DNA from: Streptomyces sp. NBC_00259
Lineage (GTDB): Bacteria; Actinomycetota; Actinomycetes; Streptomycetales; Streptomycetaceae
NCBI RefSeq assembly: GCF_036181745.1
Contig: NZ_CP108080.1
Span: 2,914,001 to 2,978,000 of the forward strand
Length of the DNA: 64,000 nucleotides
Reading direction: 5' to 3'
Positions within the stretch are counted from its first letter, which is position 1. Each line of letters begins with the position of its first letter. The position numbers were made by a program, and so were the translations under genes. Under the pieces are notes generated by a model that did no database searches, was not told the origin of the DNA, and was given only the letters and a program-made list of their open reading frames with translations. Positions 17,826-25,874 of this stretch are shown piece by piece.

Positions 17826-19610
17826 TCAGCGCATGCGCGTGGCCCACTCCTGCACCTTCTTGATCCGCTCCCGGATCTGCCCCGCCGTCGCCTCCGCGCT
17901 CGGCGGCCCTCCGCAGACGCGCCGCAGCTCGGTGTGGATCACGCCGTGCGGCTTGCCGCTCTGATGGACGTATGCGCCGACCATCGTGTTCAGCTGCTTC
18001 CTCAGCTCCAGCAGCTCCTTGTGCGAGACCACCGGACGCCGCTCCGCGGGCAGCTCCAGCAGGTCCGCCTCCTCGTCCGGCTTCTTGCGGCTGTGCGCGA
18101 TCTGACGCGCCTGCCGCTTCTGGAGGAGCATCTGCACCTGGTCCGGTTCCAGCAGCCCGGGGATGCCGAGGTAGTCCTGCTCCTCCTCGCTGCCCGGGTG
18201 CGCCTGCATGCCGAACTCGGCGCCGTTGTACATCACCCGGTCGAAGACGGCGTCGGACTCCAGCGCCTCGAAGGGCAGCATGTCCTGTTCGCCGGTGTCC
18301 TCGTCCTCCTGCTTGTTCGCCTCGTCCATCTCCTTCTCGGACTCGGCGTAGGGGTCCTCCTCCCCCTCCTTCTTCGGCCGGTCGAGCACATGATCACGCT
18401 CGACCTCCATCTCGTTCGCGAAGCCGAGCAGCATCGGGATCGTCGGCAGGAACACGGACGCGGTCTCGCCGCGCCGCCTCGACCGTACGAAACGGCCCAC
18501 CGCCTGGGCGAAGAAGAGCGGCGTCGAGATGGTCGTGGCGTACACGCCCACCGAGAGCCGCGGGACGTCGACGCCTTCGGACACCATCCGGACGGCGACC
18601 ATCCAGCGGTCCTCGTTCTCGCTGAACTCGTCGATCCGCTTCGACGCGCCCGCGTCGTCGGACAGCACGACGGTCGCCTTCGTGCCGGTGATCTCCCGGA
18701 TGAGCTTGGCGTACGAGCGCGCCGAGTCCTGGTCGGAGGCGATGACGAGGCCGCCCGCGTCCGGAATGGCCTTCCTGACCTCGGTCAGCCGCTGGTCGGC
18801 GGCGCGCAGCACGTTCGGCATCCAGTCGCCGCGCGGGTCGAGCGCGGTCCGCCACGCCTGCGAGATCGCGTCCTTGGTCATCGGCTCGCCGAGCCGCGCG
18901 GCGATCTCGTCCCCGGCCTTGGTGCGCCAGCGCATGTTGCCGCTGTAGGACAGGAAGATCACGGGCCGGACGACGCCGTCGCCGAGGGCGTTCCCGTAGC
19001 CGTACGTGTAGTCGGCGGAGGACCGCCGGATCCCGTCGTTGCCCTCCTCGTACGTGACGAAGGGGATGGGGTTCGTGTCGGAGCGGAAGGGCGTACCGGT
19101 GAGCGCGAGCCGACGCGTGGCCGGTTCGAACGCCTCCAGGCACGCCTCGCCCCACGACTTGGAGTCACCGGCGTGGTGGATCTCGTCGAGGATGACGAGG
19201 GTCTTGCGCTGCTCGCTGCGGTTGCGGTGCAGCATCGGACGTACGCCGACACCGGCGTACGTGACGGCGACGCCGTCGTACTCCTTGCTCAGCGGACCGG
19301 CGCTGTAGTCCGGATCCAGCTTGATGCCTATCCGCGCCGCCGCGGCGGCCCACTGCTTCTTCAGATGCTCGGTCGGCGCGACCACGGTGATCTGCTGCAC
19401 GACATGGTGGTGCAGCAGCCAGGACGCGAGGGTCAGCGCGAACGTCGTCTTGCCGGCCCCGGGGGTCGCGACCGCGAGGAAGTCACGGGGCTGCTCCTGG
19501 ATGTACTTCTCCATCGCGCCCTGCTGCCAGGCGCGCAGCTTGCCGGCCGTACCCCAGGGGGCCCGGCCGGGAAAGGCAGGTGAGAGGTGGTGGGAGGCGG
19601 TAGTAGTCAC
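17826..19610 (-). CDS. DEAD/DEAH-box helicase (SF2, XPB/ResIII-like)
   Basis: A 594-residue superfamily 2 ATPase. Motifs in order: LRAWQQGAMEKYI (Q-like motif, about 25-37), Walker A ATPGAGKTTFA (about 48-58), DEIHHAGDSK (motif II, about 140), LALTGTPFRSD (motif III), then the second RecA domain with VSEGVDVPRLSVGV and QAVGRFVRSRR (motifs V and VI). A charged segment of about 60 residues rich in Glu/Asp follows, and a helical C-terminal tail. The family acts on nucleic acid but the exact role is unknown; it lies 268 bases upstream of the Doc toxin stop, so a defence link is possible but unproven. The start is ATG 19610. Confidence 0.88.
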   Translation of the reverse strand: MTTTASHHLSPAFPGRAPWGTAGKLRAWQQGAMEKYIQEQPRDFLAVATPGAGKTTFALTLASWLLHHHVVQQITVVAPTEHLKKQWAAAAARIGIKLDPDYSAGPLSKEYDGVAVTYAGVGVRPMLHRNRSEQRKTLVILDEIHHAGDSKSWGEACLEAFEPATRRLALTGTPFRSDTNPIPFVTYEEGNDGIRRSSADYTYGYGNALGDGVVRPVIFLSYSGNMRWRTKAGDEIAARLGEPMTKDAISQAWRTALDPRGDWMPNVLRAADQRLTEVRKAIPDAGGLVIASDQDSARSYAKLIREITGTKATVVLSDDAGASKRIDEFSENEDRWMVAVRMVSEGVDVPRLSVGVYATTISTPLFFAQAVGRFVRSRRRGETASVFLPTIPMLLGFANEMEVERDHVLDRPKKEGEEDPYAESEKEMDEANKQEDEDTGEQDMLPFEALESDAVFDRVMYNGAEFGMQAHPGSEEEQDYLGIPGLLEPDQVQMLLQKRQARQIAHSRKKPDEEADLLELPAERRPVVSHKELLELRKQLNTMVGAYVHQSGKPHGVIHTELRRVCGGPPSAEATAGQIRERIKKVQEWATRMR

Positions 19611-19744
19611 GGTCTCCGGTTCGAGGCAGGGGCTACGGCGTTACGTACGACAACCGGGCCACCCTACCGGTGCGACCGCTCCGGGACGGGCGTCATCGGG
19701 CCATGGCGGACGGGGTTGAGACCCGGCTCACAGCCCGCGCCGTC

Positions 19745-19900
19745 GGCTCACAGCGTGCGCAGTACCGCCCGGCTCACAGCGTGCGCAGCACCGCCCGACT
19801 CACAGCGTGCGCAGTACCGCCCGGCTCACAGCGTGCGCAGCACCGCCCGACTCACAGCGTGCGCAGTACCGCCCGGCTCACAGCGTGCGCAGCACCGCCC
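19745..19900. repeat. Six 26-bp tandem repeats at the 3' end of the doc gene
   Basis: Six direct copies start at 19745, 19771, 19797, 19823, 19849 and 19875. They alternate between two variants (GG/GA at the start and CAGT/CAGC inside), giving a 52-bp higher-order repeat. The copy at 19875 contains the last codons (VLRTL) and the stop of doc; five more copies lie downstream. The period is not a multiple of three, so stop codons occur in all frames. Confidence 0.92.
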
Positions 19901-20273
19901 CGATCGTCGCCGGATCGGTCAGCTCGCCCGCGGCCACGGAGACGACCAGGTCGTACGCCCGGTCCTGGTCGATGCCCGCGGGATCGGAGCCGTTGAGGGC
20001 GAGGAAGACGGCGGTCGACAGCCAGGCCGTGCGCTTGTTGCCGTCGACGAACGGGTGGTTCGCGGCGATGGCGTGCAGCAGCGCGCCGGCCTGCTCGTAC
20101 AGGTCCGGGTACGCGGCGACTCCGTACATCCGCGAGCGCGGCCGGTGCACCGCGGACTCCAGCAGACCGCCCGCGCGCAGCTCCGGCGGATGACCGCCGA
20201 AGGCGATCCGGGCGATGCCGGTCACCTCGCTCACGGTGAGATGACGCGTCTGGGTGGTGGTCTGGTGGGTCAT
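19878..20273 (-). CDS. doc: Fic/Doc family toxin (death on curing)
   Basis: A 131-residue Doc-type Fic domain. The catalytic loop HPFVDGNKRT is at residues 73-82; in Doc this motif supports kinase-type inactivation of EF-Tu. Other family features are LLESAVHRPRSRMYG and LYEQAGALLHAIAANHPF. Its start overlaps the stop of the 66-residue gene upstream by four bases (ATGA), the usual toxin-antitoxin arrangement. The last codons and stop lie in a 26-bp tandem repeat array. Activity as a toxin is inferred from the intact motif and pairing. Confidence 0.9.
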   Translation of the reverse strand: MTHQTTTQTRHLTVSEVTGIARIAFGGHPPELRAGGLLESAVHRPRSRMYGVAAYPDLYEQAGALLHAIAANHPFVDGNKRTAWLSTAVFLALNGSDPAGIDQDRAYDLVVSVAAGELTDPATIGAVLRTL

Positions 20274-20470
20274 TCGCCGAGCCTCCTCAGCAGCCCCGCG
20301 TGCTGCTGCGCCAACCGTCCGGCCAGCGCCTCCAGCCGGTCGTTCTGCACCCGCAGATAGTGGTGCACCGCATCGTGCGCGAGCTCCTCCGCGGCCCGGT
20401 CCTGTGCGTCCGCGAGATCGTGCAGCGCGTCGCGTTCGGCGTCGGTGAGGATGATCGTGAGCTCATGCAT
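20270..20470 (-). CDS. Probable antitoxin paired with Doc
   Basis: A 66-residue protein: MHELTIILTDAERDALHDLADAQDRAAEELAHDAVHHYLRVQNDRLEALA and so on (split here from the full sequence). The first 20 residues look like a ribbon-helix-helix DNA-binding segment and the rest is an alpha-helical tail suited to blocking the toxin. It is the first gene of the pair and overlaps doc. The assignment rests mainly on position, size and predicted fold. Confidence 0.75.
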   Translation of the reverse strand: MHELTIILTDAERDALHDLADAQDRAAEELAHDAVHHYLRVQNDRLEALAGRLAQQHAGLLRRLGE

Positions 20471-20527
20471 GGCCCGATGCTAAGCGCGCCCCCGCCGCAC
20501 CGCGCGGCGAATTCCACGCGATCCGCG

Positions 20528-21991
20528 CTACGCCGGACGGCGGGCGTGGAGGCGGGTCGCGACCCACGCGCCGAGCAGCGCCACGACCGCCATGGGCAGG
20601 AACACGGCGGTGAAGGCGGCCGGGTGCGCACCGTCCGCGCCCGCCGCCATGTGCGCGCCCGCCGCACCGCCGCCGAGCGCCGCGAAGGCCGCGCCGCCCG
20701 CGGCCAGCAGGAGGACGTTCGACAGGCCGTCGGAGATCTGGAGGGCGGCGGAGTTGGCGCCCGCCGCCTCGGGTGCCGACAGCTTCAGCAGCAGAACACT
20801 GGTCGACGAGATGACCAGGCCCATGCCAAAGCAGCCCCAGCCCCATGCGGCGGCGACGATCCACACCGGCACGGACGCGATCAGCACGCTCGGCGCGGCC
20901 GCGATCGCCGCCGCCACGAGCACCATCCCGGCCACCATCAGCCGCTCCCGGTACGGCTCCACGCCCGGCCGGGACTGGACGAACGACCCCAGCGCCCAGG
21001 TCGCCCCGCCCACCGCGAGCGACATTCCCGCGAGCGTCGGCGACAGCCCGCGCTGGGTGACCAGCATCAGCGGTACGAAGGACTCGGCCGCGATGAACGA
21101 TCCGGCGGCCACACCGCGCAGCAGGACCACCGACGGCAGCCCGCGCGCGGAACGCAGCGTCCCGGGCGGCAGCAGGCCGAGCGCGGAGGGCACCAGGAGC
21201 GCGGCGCCCGCCATGGCCGGGACCAGCGACAGCGGCCTGAGGTCCTGGCCCGCGTACTGCAGCAGGCCCGCGCCCAGCGAGATCCCGAGCGCCAGCCGGA
21301 TCCTGCGCCGGTCGAACGCCGCGACCGGCGCCGCCGGGTCCAGCGGCCCGGACGCCCGCTGCCGTATCGCGGGCAGCGCGAGCGCGAGCGGTACGACGAC
21401 CAGGGCCGGGATGCCGATGAACACCCAGCGCCAGCCGAGCTGTTCGGTGACCGTCCCGGAGGCGAGCGGCCCCACGACGGACGGGACCACCCAGCTCGCG
21501 GCGAACGCCGCCATGATCGTCGGCCGCATCCGCTCCGAGTAGGCCCGGCCGACGACGACGTACAACGCGACGATCACCAGCCCGCCGCCCAGCCCCTGGA
21601 CGGCCCGGCCGCCGATGAACTGCCACATCGAGGTGGCGGCCCCGGACAGCAGCAGCCCGGCCCCGAAGCAGGTGATCCCGGCGGTCAGCGGCCCGAGCGG
21701 CCCGCTGCGGTCGGCCCACTGCCCCGACAGCACCATCCCGAACAGACTGGTGGTGAAGTACGCGGAGAAGGCGAACGCGTACAGCGGCACCCCGTCCAGC
21801 TCCCGCGCGGCCACGGGCATCGCGGTCCCGACGGCGGTCGCCTCGAACGCGATCAGCAGCACGACGGACACGATCCCGATGCTGAGCGCACGGTGACTGC
21901 GCCCGAGGACACCACCTCGGTCATCGAGGTCGGCGTCTCTGCCGGCGGTGTCATCGGTGTCATCGGTGTCGCGTGCGTCGAGGGCGGCCAT
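20528..21991 (-). CDS. MFS multidrug-type transporter
   Basis: A proton-driven exporter of about 487 residues. An acidic N-terminal tail (DTDDTDDTAGRDADLDD) precedes the first helix IGIVSVVLLIAFEATAVGTAMP. MFS motif A is visible at GQWADRSGPLG, and motif C-like glycine/proline helices follow (GWRWVFIGIPALVV). The number of helices suggests the 12-14 helix DHA group. Starts at 22012 and 22054 are also in frame and none has a strong ribosome site. Substrate unknown. The gene stands alone between the Doc pair and tRNA-Cys. Confidence 0.82.
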   Translation of the reverse strand: MAALDARDTDDTDDTAGRDADLDDRGGVLGRSHRALSIGIVSVVLLIAFEATAVGTAMPVAARELDGVPLYAFAFSAYFTTSLFGMVLSGQWADRSGPLGPLTAGITCFGAGLLLSGAATSMWQFIGGRAVQGLGGGLVIVALYVVVGRAYSERMRPTIMAAFAASWVVPSVVGPLASGTVTEQLGWRWVFIGIPALVVVPLALALPAIRQRASGPLDPAAPVAAFDRRRIRLALGISLGAGLLQYAGQDLRPLSLVPAMAGAALLVPSALGLLPPGTLRSARGLPSVVLLRGVAAGSFIAAESFVPLMLVTQRGLSPTLAGMSLAVGGATWALGSFVQSRPGVEPYRERLMVAGMVLVAAAIAAAPSVLIASVPVWIVAAAWGWGCFGMGLVISSTSVLLLKLSAPEAAGANSAALQISDGLSNVLLLAAGGAAFAALGGGAAGAHMAAGADGAHPAAFTAVFLPMAVVALLGAWVATRLHARRPA

Positions 21992-22217
21992 GCGCCCCAG
22001 GGTAAGGGGCATCGTTTCGACTCGCCCCTGTCGCAGGACGGGGCTCGTCCTCATCCCTTGGTCCTAGTCCGCCGCCCCGCCACAGACCGCCGGCGCTCCG
22101 CCGCAGACCGCCGGCGCCCCGACCGTGAACGGCGTATGGCAGTCGTATTGCGGCCCCGCCGAAGTCCTTGAGCGCCGCTCGGCCCCGCCCGTAAGTTCGA
22201 CGCATCGAGAAGCACAC

Positions 22218-22289
22218 GACCGTGTGCCCGAGTGGTTCAGGGGCTCGCCTGCAAAGCGAGTTACGTGGGTTCGAATCCCGCCACGGTCT
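22218..22289 (+). tRNA. tRNA-Cys (anticodon GCA)
   Basis: The acceptor stem GACCGTG pairs with CACGGTC, the anticodon arm is CTCGC-CTGCAAA-GCGAG with anticodon GCA, and the T arm is GTGGG-TTCGAAT-CCCGC. The discriminator base is U73, the identity element of tRNA-Cys, and CCA is encoded at 22290-22292. A strong terminator follows 25 bases later. Confidence 0.96.
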
Positions 22290-22316
22290 CCACTGCCTTC
22301 AGCAGGCAGAGCGAGT

Positions 22317-22346
22317 GGGCGGCACCCCGGAGGGTGCCGCCCTTTT
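22317..22346 (+). terminator. Rho-independent terminator after tRNA-Cys
   Basis: GGGCGGCACCC-CGGA-GGGTGCCGCCC is a perfect 11-bp stem with a four-base loop, followed directly by TTTT. It ends the tRNA transcript and may also stop transcripts from the histidine kinase gene arriving on the other strand. Confidence 0.9.
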
Positions 22347-22380
22347 GGTCGTCCGTCTCAGTCTCCGTCTCGTCCCCGTC

Positions 22381-23478
22381 TCAGCTGCGACCACGCGCTG
22401 CGGGAATGACGGGAAGCCGGACCGTGACGAGGAGACCGCCGGCGGGGCGGGGGGCGAGGTCGAGGGTCCCGTCGTGGGCGCGGACGATGCTGTGCACGAT
22501 GGCCAGGCCGAGGCCGACGCCTGCGTGCTCGTCGGTGCGTACGCGTTCCGTTCCGCGCTGGAAGGGTTCGGTGAGGGTCGGGACCAGTTCCGGTGGGAGC
22601 CGACGGCCCGTGTTCTCGACCCGCAGCACGCTCGTGTCGCCGTGCGCCTCGGTGTGGACCGTCACGGTGCCGCCGGCGGGGAGGTTGTGGACGACGGCGT
22701 TCTGGACGAGGTTCGTCACCATCCGCAGCAGGAGCTCCGCGGAGCCGCTGGTCCGGGCCGCCCCGCCGGTGACGTCGAGCGAGATCCGGCGCTGTTCGGC
22801 GAGGGGCAGCAGCGTTTCGGCGGCTTCCTCGGCGATGAGGGAGAGGTCGACGCTCTCGCGGGTGAAGTGTCCGCGCTCGCCGCGGCTGAGCAGCAGCAGG
22901 GCCTCGGTGAGGTCGATCGCCCGCGTATTGACAGCGTGCAGGCGTTCGATGAGTTCGCCCCGGTCCCGCGTGGGGTCCTTGCGGGCGACGTCGAGGAGGG
23001 TGCGCGAGATCGCCAGCGGGGTGCGCAGTTCGTGGGAGGCGTTCGCGGCGAACCTCTGCTGCTCGGCGACGTGGGACTCGAGTTGTCGGAGCATCGAGTC
23101 GAACGCGTCGGAGAGTTCACGGAATTCGTCCTGGCGGCCCTTCATGCGGATCCGGTGGGACAGCGACCCGTTCCCGGCCATCCGTGCCGCATCCGTGATC
23201 TGTGTGAGGGGTGCGAGCATCCGGCCGGCGAGGATCCAACCTCCCAGGACGCCGAACACGAGCAGGCAGACCATCGCCACGGCCGCGGCGGGGGCGAAGG
23301 TGCGCACCAGGAGGTAGCGGTTGGGCGCGATCCCGAGAAGGCCCCGGGGGTTGTCGGGTACGTAGCGCAGCAGGAACACCCACACCACGGCCAGCAGGAG
23401 AGCGCCGGCGACGGCGAGGAACCCGGCATAGCTGAGGGTGAGTTTCATGCGGGCGCTGAGCCCCGGGCGTCTAGGCAC
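22381..23478 (-). CDS. Sensor histidine kinase
   Basis: A 365-residue membrane kinase. Two membrane helices (about 16-38 and 60-84) enclose only a short external loop (YVPDNPRGLLGIAPNRYLLV), followed by a HAMP linker and the H box NASHELRTPL with His149. The ATPase part has N box LVQNAVVHN, and G boxes including AGVGLGLAIVHSIVRAHDG. The short sensor loop suggests sensing within or at the membrane. Its GTG start overlaps the response-regulator stop by 8 bases, so the pair is translationally coupled. A VanZ-like gene lies at the front of the same operon. Confidence 0.92.
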   Translation of the reverse strand: MPRRPGLSARMKLTLSYAGFLAVAGALLLAVVWVFLLRYVPDNPRGLLGIAPNRYLLVRTFAPAAAVAMVCLLVFGVLGGWILAGRMLAPLTQITDAARMAGNGSLSHRIRMKGRQDEFRELSDAFDSMLRQLESHVAEQQRFAANASHELRTPLAISRTLLDVARKDPTRDRGELIERLHAVNTRAIDLTEALLLLSRGERGHFTRESVDLSLIAEEAAETLLPLAEQRRISLDVTGGAARTSGSAELLLRMVTNLVQNAVVHNLPAGGTVTVHTEAHGDTSVLRVENTGRRLPPELVPTLTEPFQRGTERVRTDEHAGVGLGLAIVHSIVRAHDGTLDLAPRPAGGLLVTVRLPVIPAARGRS

Positions 23479-24208
23479 GCGTAGAGCCGGGGTCGGTGGT
23501 GTCCCTGGCGGGGCCGGTGGTGTCCGTGCCGAGGCCGGTGGTGTCCGTACCGGTGTCGATCCGATAGCCGACGCCGGGCACCGTCGCGATGATCCATGGC
23601 TCGCCGAGCCGTTTGCGCAGTGCGGAGACGGTGATGCGCACGGCGTTGGTGAGGGGGTCGGCGTTCACGTCCCAGGCCCGTTCCAGCAGCTCTTCGGCAC
23701 TGACGACCCCACCCTCGGCGGCGACGAGGACTTCCAGCACGGCGAACTGTTTGCGGGTGAGCGCGACGTAGCGTCCGTCGCGGAAGACCTCCCGGCGGAA
23801 GGGGTCGAGCCGCAGGCCCGCGATCTCCCGGACCGGGGGCCGGGCGTACGCGCGTCTGCGGTCGAGCGCCCTCAGCCGCAGGACGAGCTCCCGCAGCTCG
23901 AACGGTTTGGTGAGGTAGTCGTCGGCGCCGAGCCCGAACCCGGAAGCCTTGTCGTCGATCCGGTCGGCGGCGGTGAGCATGAGGATCGGCATGCCGCTGC
24001 CGGAGGCGACGATGCGCCGGGCGACCTCGTCGCCGGAGGGACCGGGGATGTCGCGGTCGAGGACCGCGAGGTCGTAGGAGTGGACGCTGAGCAGTTCCAG
24101 GGCGGAGTCGCCGTCACCGGCGATGTCGGCGGCGATCGCCTCCAGCCGCAGACCGTCACGGACGGCCTCGGCCAGGTAGGGCTCGTCCTCCACGATCAGT
24201 ACGCGCAT
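23471..24208 (-). CDS. OmpR-family response regulator
   Basis: A 245-residue regulator. The receiver domain has the acidic pair EDE (8-10), phospho-acceptor Asp51 (LAVLDRDIPG) and the conserved Lys in LTKPFE. The C-terminal winged helix (RDGRYVALTRKQFAVLEVLVAAEGGVVSAEELLERAW, then TVSALRKRLGEPWIIATVPGVGYRI) is the trans_reg_C type. The last 25 residues are an unusual Thr/Asp/Gly repeat (TDTTGLGTDTTGPARDTTDPG) beyond the normal end of the domain. It is co-transcribed with the downstream kinase. Confidence 0.93.
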   Translation of the reverse strand: MRVLIVEDEPYLAEAVRDGLRLEAIAADIAGDGDSALELLSVHSYDLAVLDRDIPGPSGDEVARRIVASGSGMPILMLTAADRIDDKASGFGLGADDYLTKPFELRELVLRLRALDRRRAYARPPVREIAGLRLDPFRREVFRDGRYVALTRKQFAVLEVLVAAEGGVVSAEELLERAWDVNADPLTNAVRITVSALRKRLGEPWIIATVPGVGYRIDTGTDTTGLGTDTTGPARDTTDPGSTRA

Positions 24209-24276
24209 GTCCGAAGCCTAAGCAGCACTGCGTATCGCCGACGTATGCGAAGACCTGCACACACCGGACCCGCGAC

Positions 24277-24993
24277 TCAGCCTGCCGGTGCCGGTGCCGG
24301 TGCCGGCGCGGGGCGCGGCCGGTCCGACGGCGCATCCGCCGTACTGCGCCACCAGCGGCGCGACGCCAGCGCGGCCAGGACGGCGCCGGCGGCGTTGACC
24401 AGTACGTCGTCCACGGAGGACACCCGGTCCAGCCGCAGGACGTACTGTGCGGTTTCGACCAGGACCGAGCAGCCCGCCCCGAGCGCCAGGATCCGCGGCA
24501 CGGACGCCGCCGCCCGGAAGCGCATCGGGGCGAAGAACCCCAGCGCCGCGAAGACCAGCAGGTTGCCGACGATCCCGAGCGGCCCCATCGTGACCAGGTC
24601 CCGCAGCGGCACCAGGCTCAGCCGGGCGGGGACGGTACCGGCCCCGGCGCCCGGCATCATGGTCATCCACACGAACGGCACGGTCCCGTGGACCATGCCC
24701 ACCTCGGCCAGCGACATCCGCCACGCCCATGTGACGCCGGCGGCACGCCGACGGCGCGCCAGAGCCCACACCACCAGCACGGCCAACGGCAGCGCGACCA
24801 GCGTCATGAGCACCACACCGTTGAACGTGTCGAAGCAGCCGTGCCACCGCCCGGCCATGCACCTCGGAGCGGACATCATGAGCGGCCGCCGCACGACGAA
24901 CACGGCGCTCGCCAAGCCGAGGATCGCCAGGCCGAGGATCACGATCCTGCGCGTACGGCGGGGCGGCGCCGACGGGGACGCGTAGTGGTTCAT
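24277..24993 (-). CDS. VanZ-like family membrane protein
   Basis: A 238-residue protein with about five membrane helices. The VanZ-like signature is in the second half: FVWMTMMP, GPLGIVGNLLVFAALGFFAPM, and LALGAGCSVLVETAQYVLRLDRVSSVDDVLVNAAGAVLA. In VanA elements VanZ gives low-level teicoplanin resistance; most chromosomal relatives are uncharacterised. The C-terminus is a short PAPAPAPAPAG repeat made by GGTGCC units in the DNA. It lies 68 bases upstream of a response regulator/kinase pair in the same direction, suggesting a cell-envelope-related signalling operon. Confidence 0.82.
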   Translation of the reverse strand: MNHYASPSAPPRRTRRIVILGLAILGLASAVFVVRRPLMMSAPRCMAGRWHGCFDTFNGVVLMTLVALPLAVLVVWALARRRRAAGVTWAWRMSLAEVGMVHGTVPFVWMTMMPGAGAGTVPARLSLVPLRDLVTMGPLGIVGNLLVFAALGFFAPMRFRAAASVPRILALGAGCSVLVETAQYVLRLDRVSSVDDVLVNAAGAVLAALASRRWWRSTADAPSDRPRPAPAPAPAPAG

Positions 24994-25181
24994 GCCCTCA
25001 TTGGAGACGGAGGCCCGTTGCGGTGGCGTATGCGATTTTCGATACACCCGCGATACACGGAGCCTCCGGCGGGCCTTCTCCACGGCCGGGTCGTCGTAGC
25101 CGGACATGCGCCGGCTCAGCGGGGCTCTTCCTGCTGCAGAACGGGACCGTGACGGCGGTGTCGGGCTGCGTCGCGTAGAGC

Positions 25182-25871
25182 TTAGTGGTAGCGGGGCCAG
25201 TTCGCCTCGGCGACCTGTGGAGCAGTCTTCGGAAGGTTGGTGTCGTTGGTGCAACCCGCCTGGCCCGCGACCTTGTGGGCGACCTCCAGGACCATGTCGA
25301 GGCCCACTTGGCGGGCCTGCTTCGCGGTGAGACGAGCGGAGTCCATCGGGTACGCCAGGACGTCCACCCTTACGTACTTGTCGTTCCGGATGTGTTCCGG
25401 AGCGTCCTTCGGCTGATCCACATCGCACCGGAAGTAGAGCCGGTTCGTGGCCCGCAGGTAGTAGGCGTGCACCCCAGCGTCGAACGTCTTCGCCTTGTCA
25501 CCGCGGAGGGCGCCGGCAGCCTGGAAGTCGTTCGCCTTGGGAGGATCGCTGTCCCAACTGAGGTTCAGCGACAGCACTGTGTCCACCCCGCCGTCGCCCT
25601 GAGCCTCGTAACCGCAGTGGCTCGGCCAGTGATCCTTGATCACCTCGTAAGAGGACTTCCTGGGGATCAACTCCTTGCCCGGCCCGAGCAGCTTCTGCAA
25701 CGACTCCCGGCTCGGCGTACCGTCCCAACACGGCTTCGCGGGTGCGCTCAGCGGCTTGGCCTCATTCTCGCCGCCGCCCGCCCAGAGCCACACTCCTACA
25801 CCCGCGGCCGCGAGAACCAATGCCCCGACGAGAACAAGGATCTTGCTCCATGCGGATTTCATCGTCGCCAT
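25182..25871 (-). CDS. Membrane-anchored hypothetical protein, type VII-cassette partner
   Basis: A 229-residue protein of unknown function. Residues about 9-32 (KILVLVGALVLAAAGVGVWLWAG) form an uncleaved signal anchor without a lipobox, leaving an extracellular domain with four cysteines (PCWDGTPS, HCGYEA, FRCDVD, AGCTND) that could form two disulfides. The start ATG has GGAG six bases upstream, and that sequence overlaps the end of the preceding gene (stop TAG, gap of three bases). It is the last of three tightly packed genes and may be an export or immunity factor for the 746-residue protein, which is inference from position only. Confidence 0.7.
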   Translation of the reverse strand: MATMKSAWSKILVLVGALVLAAAGVGVWLWAGGGENEAKPLSAPAKPCWDGTPSRESLQKLLGPGKELIPRKSSYEVIKDHWPSHCGYEAQGDGGVDTVLSLNLSWDSDPPKANDFQAAGALRGDKAKTFDAGVHAYYLRATNRLYFRCDVDQPKDAPEHIRNDKYVRVDVLAYPMDSARLTAKQARQVGLDMVLEVAHKVAGQAGCTNDTNLPKTAPQVAEANWPRYH

Positions 25872-25874
25872 GCT

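Noticed and set aside
19745..19900. Possible CRISPR array
   Set aside because: The 26-bp units are directly adjacent with no unique spacers, and no cas genes are present. The same holds for the arrays at 15.7, 32.3 and 63.2 kb.
17826..20470. Helicase plus Doc pair as an antiphage defence island
   Set aside because: The helicase looks like a common chromosomal gene and no nuclease, methylase or other defence partner is present. The toxin pair alone does not support the claim.
22381..24993. Glycopeptide (Van) resistance cluster
   Set aside because: Only a VanZ-like gene and a generic two-component pair are present; vanH, vanA and vanX are absent.
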